A stretch of DNA of 64,000 bases, from NCBI GenBank assembly GCA_002726235.1, contig PBSN01000008.1:448635-512634 (forward strand), written 5' to 3'. This DNA comes from Nitrospiraceae bacterium (lineage in GTDB: Bacteria; Nitrospirota; Nitrospiria; Nitrospirales; UBA2166). The translations under genes were made by a program, and so were the position numbers. Within the stretch, counting starts at the first letter, position 1; every line of letters starts with the position of its first letter. Positions 17,411 to 24,665 of the stretch are shown in pieces. A model generated the notes under the pieces. The model ran no database searches. It saw only the letters and a list, made by a program, of their open reading frames with translations, and was not told where the DNA came from.

Positions 17411-17548
17411 AATGAGAGCGGGCTATGCTAAAATGCAACTCGCTGTAGCACTAGCGAGAAATTCTACAGCAATACCATGGACAATTGGAGACCTAATTTA
17501 ATGTACCATGTTTTGTTGCACAGCCCTTACTGAAATATGGAGGAATAC

Positions 17549-17890
17549 ATGGCTCGTATTCGTATTTACCTCGGGAAAAAGCAATACACTGGTTATTACG
17601 ATGATGCACCTCTTGAGGTGTGCGCCAAGAAAATGAAAATCCAGATCTCCACTTGGTCGACCGATCCGCTAAATATTCCGGTGCAAGAGTCTATGGATGC
17701 ACTAAAAGGCGCGACCATACAGATTCTAGAACACGACCTGGAGGAAGACCACGAAGCCGATCCACCGAAACCTATGCTCCCCACAGACATCAAGGTTGGG
17801 TATTACCAATTGGGTGCGGCACCAGACAAACTCAGTAGTTTTTGCCGAAAAAACGGATATCCATTCGTCGAGGCAACATGGCCCGACTGA
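17549..17890 (+). CDS. Small conserved-looking protein of unknown function, overlapping glgC
   Basis: A 113-residue soluble protein that I do not recognise. ATG 17549 is preceded by GGAGG at 17539-17543, which decides the start. It has no signal peptide or membrane segment. It contains an acidic patch (LEEDHEAD), a GYYQLGAA segment and a Cys-containing FCRKNGYPF stretch near the end. Its last 13 bases overlap the start of glgC, so the two are surely translated together, which hints at a link with glycogen or ADP-glucose metabolism. That link is inference from position only. Confidence 0.7.
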   Translation: MARIRIYLGKKQYTGYYDDAPLEVCAKKMKIQISTWSTDPLNIPVQESMDALKGATIQILEHDLEEDHEADPPKPMLPTDIKVGYYQLGAAPDKLSSFCRKNGYPFVEATWPD

Positions 17891-19110
17891 AAAACACACT
17901 AACCATCATCCTAGCAGGGGGAAGAGGCGATCGCCTTCAACCTCTCACACTTGAACGCGCCAAGCCTGCGGTTCCATTCGGTGGAAAATACCGCATCATC
18001 GATTCTACACTGAGCAACTGTATTAATTCAGGCCTTCGAAAAATTGTCGTTCTTATCCAATACAAATCGCTATCTCTTGACCGCCACCTACATCTTGCGT
18101 GGAACCTCCTCAATCCTGAGTTGCACGAATACATTATGGCAGTACCCCCACAACAACGTATTAGTCAAGATTGGTATCGCGGAACCGCAGACGCTGTTCG
18201 CCAAAACATCTTCCTCATCAATGATGAAGATCCAGATTTTGTGTTCGTGCTGAGTGGCGATCACGTATATATGATGGATTACGGTGAGATGTACAATTTC
18301 TCGCTCCTACGTGGAACAGAAGCGGTCATAGGGGCCATTCCAGTACCCATCGAGGAGGCCTCGCGATTTGGCATTCTTGCGGTGGACGAGGAATATAGAA
18401 TCCTCCGGTTTGATGAGAAGCCGAAAACCCCACGCCCTATCCCCGGAAAGCCTACCCACGCCCTCGCCTCAATGGGCATCTATCTATTCAGTACGAGGCT
18501 TCTCAAGCGATATCTAGTAGAGGACACGAGAAAAAAATCCAACCATGACTTCGGACGTGCCATCCTTCCGCAAATGGTTACTGATTGCCCGGTCTTTGCC
18601 TATCCGTTTGAGGATCCAAAAAGTCGTGCACCACACTACTGGCGTGACATCGGAACCCTCGATGCCTATTGGGAAGCCAATATGGATCTAATCACAGTCG
18701 ATCCACCCTTTAACTTGTATGATCAATCCTGGCCGCTTCGGACCTACCAAGGACAATTTCCACCGGCAAAATTCGTCTTTGCCGACAACCCTGATACAAA
18801 AAATGGTCGAATGGGACATGCTCTTGATTCAATCGTCTGCGGTGGCAGCATCGTAAGCGGAAGCAGGGTACAAAATTGCGTCCTCTCTCCAGCTGTTCAC
18901 ATCGATAACTATGCGGACGTTCGAGACTCCATCCTCATGGAGAATGTTATCGTTGGAAAACACGCGAAGATCAAACGCACGATTATCGATAAAGACGTCA
19001 CCATCCCTCCTGGAACCCACATCGGTTATGACCTTGAGACTGACGCCAAACGATTTACCGTTACAGCGTCTGGACTGGTAGTGATTTCAAAAGGAATGAA
19101 GCTCGAATAA
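17878..19110 (+). CDS. glgC: Glucose-1-phosphate adenylyltransferase GlgC
   Basis: GlgC makes ADP-glucose from ATP and glucose-1-phosphate, the committed step of bacterial glycogen synthesis. Hallmarks are ILAGGRGDRLQPLT near the N-terminus, KPAVPFGGKYRIID, SGDHVYMMDY with the metal-binding Asp, FDEKPK, HYWRDIGT and a left-handed beta-helix tail with repeated I/V hexads. The 410-residue length is normal. ATG 17878 is chosen because the conserved N-terminus begins there and a GAGG site precedes it. The gene overlaps the small unknown gene upstream. No glgA, glgB or glgP gene is nearby. Confidence 0.96.
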   Translation: MARLKNTLTIILAGGRGDRLQPLTLERAKPAVPFGGKYRIIDSTLSNCINSGLRKIVVLIQYKSLSLDRHLHLAWNLLNPELHEYIMAVPPQQRISQDWYRGTADAVRQNIFLINDEDPDFVFVLSGDHVYMMDYGEMYNFSLLRGTEAVIGAIPVPIEEASRFGILAVDEEYRILRFDEKPKTPRPIPGKPTHALASMGIYLFSTRLLKRYLVEDTRKKSNHDFGRAILPQMVTDCPVFAYPFEDPKSRAPHYWRDIGTLDAYWEANMDLITVDPPFNLYDQSWPLRTYQGQFPPAKFVFADNPDTKNGRMGHALDSIVCGGSIVSGSRVQNCVLSPAVHIDNYADVRDSILMENVIVGKHAKIKRTIIDKDVTIPPGTHIGYDLETDAKRFTVTASGLVVISKGMKLE

Positions 19111-19147
19111 CTCGCAATACAAGTCGCCAACACTCATAAGCACTCTC

Positions 19148-19708
19148 TCACGACCCGTACACATAGTTCACTTCAGCATCAGCAAGCAACGGAGCAACTG
19201 TATCCTTCTCGGACAGAATGGGCTCCGTCGTTGGCCAATCAATTCCAATGGTCGGGTCATTCCATAGCACTCCACGTTCACGTTCCGGAGAATATTCGAC
19301 CGTCATCTTGTAAACGACCTCCGCCGCCTGGCTGAGCACACAGAATCCATGCGCAAAACCCCTCGGAATATACAACATGTGAAAGGTATCTGCTGATAAT
19401 GTCACCCCAACCCAATTCCCATATGTCGGTGATCCCTGTCGCAGGTCAACCGCAACATCAAATACTTCACCCCTTAACGCCATCACCAACTTGGCTTGAG
19501 CTTTCGGATGAAGTTGATAATGAAGGCCTCTCAATGTCCCGCGAAGTGAATAAGAATAATTGTCCTGAACGAATGTATCAGATATACCGTTGGCAATGAA
19601 CACCGATTGTTTATATGTTTCCATGAACCTCCCTCGCCGGTCTTCAAGCTGTTTAGGCTCAATGAGAACAACATCCGGGATCTTCAATCGCTGAAATGTG
19701 AATGTCAC
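19148..19708 (-). CDS. rfbC: dTDP-4-dehydrorhamnose 3,5-epimerase
   Basis: RmlC/RfbC epimerises dTDP-4-keto-6-deoxyglucose on the route to dTDP-L-rhamnose for surface polysaccharides. The cupin shows DRRGRFMETY, QDNYSYSLRGTLRGLHYQ with the catalytic His, KLVMALRGEVFDVAVDLR, YIPRGFAHGFCVLS and GVLWNDPTIGIDWP. GTG 19708 is preferred over the upstream GTG 19726 because a GGGGAAGG site lies just before it. The other rml genes (A, B, D) are not in the window, so this is an orphan copy convergent with glgC. Confidence 0.94.
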   Translation of the reverse strand: MTFTFQRLKIPDVVLIEPKQLEDRRGRFMETYKQSVFIANGISDTFVQDNYSYSLRGTLRGLHYQLHPKAQAKLVMALRGEVFDVAVDLRQGSPTYGNWVGVTLSADTFHMLYIPRGFAHGFCVLSQAAEVVYKMTVEYSPERERGVLWNDPTIGIDWPTTEPILSEKDTVAPLLADAEVNYVYGS

Positions 19709-19863
19709 TGACCTTCCCCACACCACTTCCGCATGTTCCTCATTCTGGTACGTGCCACATTACCGGATCCCTCATATCGAAACAATGCTAAACTTGTCAT
19801 GCCATATATTCACAAGAACGGCACAACAACTCAGATTATGACATTGAATCCTGTAAATGCTGG

Positions 19864-21036
19864 CTATTCGCTAGAGCCCCCCTCACAATCCTTGGAGGTT
19901 GCTTCTACTTGAAACCCCACTCCTCCTAGAACTGTCATAAGGTTAGCGTGTATTGACGGAACTTGAACCGTTACTACCCAAAATTCGCGGTGGGCAGGGT
20001 ACTCCGTCCGAAGCCGGTCAAATGCAATGCGTCGCTCTTCATCGTTGAGACCCCAGGTAGGACGAAAGGTACAATCGTCATTTCTGACATCATAAACGGT
20101 ATGAACAGCATAAGCGATGGCATCGTGGAGATCCATGTCTGGCGATATAGTGATACTGATGTCATCAGAAAGAGGCCCGAAGTTATCTGGGTTCCATTCC
20201 GGCCCATCACCAAGAAACTCACGCACCGCCTCATAGGCCATACGTGTTCCCGCCACCTTCCCGTCAATGGAGTGACCGGCAATGTGAGGCGTAGCTAACG
20301 TGACAGCACGAAGAAGCTCATTCCTGACTACAGGTTCGCCTTCGAAAACATCCAGAACTGCACCCGCGAGACGTTTTGATCCTAATGTTTTGAGTAGCGC
20401 AACATTATCGACTACCTCTCCTCTTGCCGTATTGATCAGTATTCCATGTGATGGAATCAGCCCAAGATTTGCGTCGTTTAGCAAATGATATGTCGGGTCA
20501 GACCCAGTCGTAGTGATGGGAACATGGCAGGTCACTACATCGCTCTCAGCAAGGAGCGTCGGGAGATCGACGAAATTCTTCCATCCCGTTTTGCGCTGCA
20601 AAGGAGGATCATTTTCTAAAACCTCCATCCCTAACGCGCTTGCTTTTGCAACAAGGCGGCTCCCCACCTGCCCTACCCCAATCACTCCCAGGGTTCGTCC
20701 TTGATAAAATGACGGTCCTAACGCCAACAAAGCTGATATCACATATTCTGCGACAGAGTTTGCGTTACTTCCAAGAGCACTAGCCACACCAATCCCGTGC
20801 GCATGCAGATAGTCAAGATCGAGATGATCTTCACCAGCTGAGGCATTGGCAACGAAACGAACAGATGTCCCATCAAGCAACGTAGCGTCTATGCCCGTGG
20901 TGGAACGAATGACCAGGATATCCGCATCACGAATATGCTCACGCGTGATGGTCCGCCCTGAAACACATTCAACGCTCCCGAACTTTTCAAATGCTTGTTT
21001 CACAAATGGAATGATAGGATCGGCAACAATCTTCAC
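19864..21036 (-). CDS. pdxB: Erythronate-4-phosphate dehydrogenase PdxB
   Basis: NAD-dependent D-2-hydroxyacid dehydrogenase of the DXP-dependent pyridoxal-phosphate pathway. It begins MKIVADP (usually ADEN in the family). The GxGxxG Rossmann motif is at residues 120-125, followed by the NTARGEVVD, VFEGEP and TPHIAGHSIDGK motifs that supply the catalytic Arg, Glu and His. The PdxB-specific C-terminal extension is present (390 residues in total). SerA-type members were considered, but the HIAGHSIDGK form is that of PdxB. The start codon region overlaps the stop of the upstream ABC exporter by 4 bp, so they share a transcript. Confidence 0.9.
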   Translation of the reverse strand: MKIVADPIIPFVKQAFEKFGSVECVSGRTITREHIRDADILVIRSTTGIDATLLDGTSVRFVANASAGEDHLDLDYLHAHGIGVASALGSNANSVAEYVISALLALGPSFYQGRTLGVIGVGQVGSRLVAKASALGMEVLENDPPLQRKTGWKNFVDLPTLLAESDVVTCHVPITTTGSDPTYHLLNDANLGLIPSHGILINTARGEVVDNVALLKTLGSKRLAGAVLDVFEGEPVVRNELLRAVTLATPHIAGHSIDGKVAGTRMAYEAVREFLGDGPEWNPDNFGPLSDDISITISPDMDLHDAIAYAVHTVYDVRNDDCTFRPTWGLNDEERRIAFDRLRTEYPAHREFWVVTVQVPSIHANLMTVLGGVGFQVEATSKDCEGGSSE

Positions 21037-22787
21037 TGAACAACCTCCTCCCTCTCGGCCACACCACGCACGTACAACGATGCATAAAGACCATTGTGAG
21101 AGATAAGCGTATTATGGGTCCCTTCTTCAGTAATCCTCCCCTTGTCTACAACAAGAATACGATTGGCATGGTGAATTGATGTTAATCGATGTGCAACCAC
21201 GATCACTGTGCGTCCAGCCATCACACGAAACAGCGCTTTATGAACACACATCTCGGACTCGTAATCTAATGACGAAGTTGCCTCGTCCAAGAGGAGCATT
21301 CTCGGATTTTTCACGATAGCGCGCGCGATGGCAATTCGCTGACGCTGACCGCCAGACAAGGTCAAGCCTTTTTCCCCAACCACTGTATCGTACCCATCCG
21401 GAGACCGTTGTATAAATTCATGCGCGTCTGCAATCTCACTCGCTTCCAGAATTTGCTCGTCCGTCGCAGACACATTCCCATATTGAATATTGTCTCGAAT
21501 GGTTCCACCAAATAGCATCGTTTCTTGTGGAACTAATGCAATCTGCCGATACAGACCCTCAATGCCTACAGTGCGAATGTCCCGATCGTCAATGAAGATT
21601 GCCCCCTGGCTCGGATCATAGAATCTATGCAGAAGGTTGAGTAGCGTACTTTTCCCTCCACCGGTTGGCCCGACAATCGCAACTACTTCTCCAGGGTACG
21701 CAACAAAGGACACTCCATTCAGTATCGGTTGCTCTCTCTGGTAGGAAAAATATATATTGGACACTTCAATTTTCCCAGCAATAGAGGGAAGCTCAGACAC
21801 TCCCGGCGTATCTACAATTTCGGGTTGGATTGCTAAGATTCCAAACACTCGTTCCATCGCACCTTGAGCCTCTTTAACCTTTGAAAACAATCGCGCCATG
21901 CTCCCGGCAGGTCCAATTAAAATTCCTGCAAAAAGAACAAATGCAAACAGTTCTCCCGGAGTCATTGTCCCTCGAACAACCTGACTCCCGCCGTAGAAAA
22001 AAACCGCAGCGGCAGCGAAAAAGGTTAAAAAGGTGATGACCGGGATGAAGAGTGCAAGAACCATTGCTCGCTGCAACCCAAGAGCGATGACTTGGGAAAG
22101 CACGGTCGAAAAGCGTTGTTGCTCAAAATCTCCTTGGACACACGATTTGACGACGCGAATATTGGAGACAACTTCTTCCACAATGACGGAGAGAGACGCC
22201 GTTTGATCTTGAATCCCTAGCGATAACCTTTTAAGTCGCGTGCCAAACAACCGTCCAACGAGTGCAAGAAGTGGAAGAAGAAAAAAAATAACAACACATA
22301 ATTTCCAATTCATGTAGATCAGAAACGCCGTTGCACCGCATAAAATGACCACGTGTTTTGCAACATCGACCGGGGTTTCCGTGGCTATCACTTGTATGGT
22401 TCCCACATCATTCATTAGACGAGAGATCAATTCTCCAGTCCGACGTGTCGCAAAAAAATTCAGTGAAAGGCCATGAAGATGCTGGAACACATGACGGCGA
22501 ACATCAGCAACGATATGTTGGGAAATCCAAGCTTGCAAATACAGGTGCCAAATAGAAAGCGCGGCTTGAACGAAAAAGAAACTAACCATCATAATGGCCG
22601 TTTGCGCAACCATCGTAGCATCACGATGGACAGTTAACGCATCCCACAGTGGGGCGGTCAATCGGACCAACCAAAGATTGATTCCGGCTGTACCCATAAC
22701 AAGCAATAAGGTGAGCATAAAATTCACACGGTACGGACGAAAAAATGGGAGCAGGTGGCGAAAGCTGGGCATGAGCGTTTCCTTCAT
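21033..22787 (-). CDS. MsbA-like ABC exporter (fused TM and ATPase domains)
   Basis: A 584-residue half-transporter. The N-terminal ~320 residues hold six membrane segments and the exporter coupling region. The C-terminal ATPase carries Walker A GPTGGGKST, the LSGGQRQR signature, Walker B MLLLDEATSSLD and the switch VAHRLTS. The organisation matches MsbA/lipid-A-type exporters, which flip lipid A or other lipids as homodimers. A drug or peptide exporter cannot be excluded. Four-base overlaps join it to rluD upstream and pdxB downstream, forming an rluD-exporter-pdxB operon. Confidence 0.9.
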   Translation of the reverse strand: MKETLMPSFRHLLPFFRPYRVNFMLTLLLVMGTAGINLWLVRLTAPLWDALTVHRDATMVAQTAIMMVSFFFVQAALSIWHLYLQAWISQHIVADVRRHVFQHLHGLSLNFFATRRTGELISRLMNDVGTIQVIATETPVDVAKHVVILCGATAFLIYMNWKLCVVIFFLLPLLALVGRLFGTRLKRLSLGIQDQTASLSVIVEEVVSNIRVVKSCVQGDFEQQRFSTVLSQVIALGLQRAMVLALFIPVITFLTFFAAAAVFFYGGSQVVRGTMTPGELFAFVLFAGILIGPAGSMARLFSKVKEAQGAMERVFGILAIQPEIVDTPGVSELPSIAGKIEVSNIYFSYQREQPILNGVSFVAYPGEVVAIVGPTGGGKSTLLNLLHRFYDPSQGAIFIDDRDIRTVGIEGLYRQIALVPQETMLFGGTIRDNIQYGNVSATDEQILEASEIADAHEFIQRSPDGYDTVVGEKGLTLSGGQRQRIAIARAIVKNPRMLLLDEATSSLDYESEMCVHKALFRVMAGRTVIVVAHRLTSIHHANRILVVDKGRITEEGTHNTLISHNGLYASLYVRGVAEREEVVQ

Positions 22788-23731
22788 TTCACCGCAATTG
22801 CAGCCTCCCTAAACTGGGCAAGACACGTATCCATGTCCTTCGGAATAGGAACTTCATATTCGCAGTACTGCTGGTTGGCAGGATGGACAAAGCCAAGGAC
22901 TGCAGCATGGAGCATGGGACGATCGAATGTCACATTCTCTAACACATGTGCGTGTCGACCACCATAGACGACATCGCCAACGACCGGGTGTCCTATCGAC
23001 GAAAGATGGACTCTGATCTGATGTGTCCTTCCTGTTTGCGGACGAATTTCAAGAATCGTCACGATTTTACCAACACGCTCGACGACCTGAAATTTCGTGA
23101 CAGAAGCCCGCGGTTTTCCTGTGCGCGCCGACATTTTTTTTCGTTCCTTCATATCACGCCCGATCGGAAGGTCAATGGTTCCTTGTGACTTCTTGATAGT
23201 TCCCGCCACTACTGTCTGGTATACACGAGTAACCGAATGAGCCTTGAACTGTTTTGCAAGCAGCTGGTGCGCACTGTCGGTTTTGGCAACCACCATCACA
23301 CCTGAGGTTCCCTTATCCAATCGATGAACCAGACCAGGGCGCTCACGCCCGCCAATTGATGAAAGACTTCCCAAATGACCTAGCAGCGCGTTAACCAACG
23401 TACCCGTCCAATTCCCAGGTGCTGGATGGACGACGATTCCAGCAGCTTTGTTGAGCACCACCACCACTTCGTCTTCATACACGATATCAAGAGGGATTGC
23501 TTCAGGTTGAATCTCAATGGGAGTTGGCGCAGGAATATCTACTGCGATGACATCTAACGGACGAATCCTATAACTCACCTTAGCCGGAACCCCGTTTACC
23601 ATCACCTGCCCCTCCTTGACGAGGCGTTGGATTGTCATCCGACTGAGGGAGAGACCTTTGATCATTAGATAGTGGTCCAAACGCTTGGAGGATTCACCGG
23701 CTGGAACGGTGAAATATTGGGGACGACTCAC
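22784..23731 (-). CDS. rluD: RluD-type 23S rRNA pseudouridine synthase
   Basis: RluA-family pseudouridine synthase of 315 residues. It has an N-terminal S4 RNA-binding domain (RLDHYLMIKG...QRLVKEGQVMVNG) and a catalytic domain with HRLDKGTSGVMVVAKT, where the Asp is the nucleophile, then RTHQIRVHLSSIGHPVVGD. RluD modifies helix 69 of 23S rRNA in E. coli, and the domain layout fits RluD best among the RluA group. It is the first gene of the rluD-exporter-pdxB operon and overlaps the exporter start by 4 bp. Confidence 0.9.
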   Translation of the reverse strand: MSRPQYFTVPAGESSKRLDHYLMIKGLSLSRMTIQRLVKEGQVMVNGVPAKVSYRIRPLDVIAVDIPAPTPIEIQPEAIPLDIVYEDEVVVVLNKAAGIVVHPAPGNWTGTLVNALLGHLGSLSSIGGRERPGLVHRLDKGTSGVMVVAKTDSAHQLLAKQFKAHSVTRVYQTVVAGTIKKSQGTIDLPIGRDMKERKKMSARTGKPRASVTKFQVVERVGKIVTILEIRPQTGRTHQIRVHLSSIGHPVVGDVVYGGRHAHVLENVTFDRPMLHAAVLGFVHPANQQYCEYEVPIPKDMDTCLAQFREAAIAVK

Positions 23732-23764
23732 CGGCTGAAACGCCGCCTAGTGTGTGAAGCGCTA

Positions 23765-24105
23765 TTACCCCTGTGAGACATCAAGGGCGTGTAGGTCTTT
23801 AAAGTAGGTCCAATAATACCCGCGATCCCTTGTCAGTACGCGGTTAACGCCTACGAGTGCACACGCGCCCAGCAAGCAAGCAAGCACATGTGATTTCGCT
23901 TTCCATCCTTCACTCGATAAGATTTCCAGACGATGCCAGATATGAGTGTGCTGTCAAGAAATAGATCGCCAAATTCAACTCCCAATTGGTCCATCGCCCC
24001 CTTTGCTTCATCTCGTAATAGACAGATTCCAGCGACGTGCGCTTCCGCCTCTCGCGGGATCACAAACCCAAACTCCCGCATAGCTACCGATGTAGGTCGT
24101 GACAA
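23765..24105 (-). pseudogene. Frameshifted VapC-like PIN-domain toxin remnant
   Basis: Two minus-strand frames together read like one PIN-domain ribonuclease. The first frame gives ...QLGVEFGDLFLDSTLISG and then WKSYRVKDGKR. After a shift near 23890-23910 the second frame gives VLACLLGACALVGVNRVLT followed by RDRGYYWTYFKDLHALDVS and a stop at 23765. The TRDRGYYxTYFKDL ending is characteristic of VapC-type PIN toxins. The shift lies beside a CTTG-repeated run (CTTGCTTGCTTGC), a natural slippage site. The usual N-terminal DTN motif is not seen, so the start is also degraded. No antitoxin gene is evident. The remnant sits between lspA and rluD. Confidence 0.62.
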
Positions 24106-24137
24106 TCCCTTTCCGAGTAAAACGCCGTCCTAGCATT

Positions 24138-24665
24138 TCATTTCTTTGCAGATACACGTTCCAAATCGGACGGCACTGTCGCCGACAGTGGCCCAAATGC
24201 AAAATTCAGAATTAACGCAATCACTCCAACGCTAATGGAAGAATCTGCGACGTTAAACGCTGGCCAATGATACCCTCGGATAAAGATATCGAGAAAATCA
24301 ATCACCTCCCCAAAGCGGACCCGATCAATTAGATTTCCTATCGCCCCACCTACAATCGCGGCCACACTCAGGTGCCCATACCAGTCATCCTTTGGCAAGC
24401 GAATAAAAATCAGACCAAGAAGCGTCAGAGCAACAATTGATGTAACAAGAAAGAACACAAACCGAAATGCATCACTCCCATCAGCCATGATTCCAAATGC
24501 CGCTCCTGGATTTCTGATATAGGTGAGATGGAAAAATCCTTCAATAACTGGAATCGATTGGTAGAGATGCATCGAGATATGAACCGCATGTTTCGTGACT
24601 TGGTCCAAGATGATAATCACGCTCACCAAAGCACCAAGAACGCCATATTTTACCCATGAATTCAT
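24138..24665 (-). CDS. lspA: Lipoprotein signal peptidase LspA
   Basis: Inner-membrane aspartic protease that removes signal peptides from diacylated prolipoproteins. Four hydrophobic segments are visible. Motifs are IILDQVTKHAV, the RNPGAAFG loop, GGAIGNLIDRVRFGEVIDFLD with the first catalytic Asp, and PAFNVADSSI with the second. ATG 24665 is preceded by a GGAGGAG site and overlaps the ileS stop as ATGA, so translation is coupled. The ileS-lspA order is common across bacteria. Its substrates here include the several lipoproteins encoded in this window. Confidence 0.96.
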   Translation of the reverse strand: MNSWVKYGVLGALVSVIIILDQVTKHAVHISMHLYQSIPVIEGFFHLTYIRNPGAAFGIMADGSDAFRFVFFLVTSIVALTLLGLIFIRLPKDDWYGHLSVAAIVGGAIGNLIDRVRFGEVIDFLDIFIRGYHWPAFNVADSSISVGVIALILNFAFGPLSATVPSDLERVSAKK

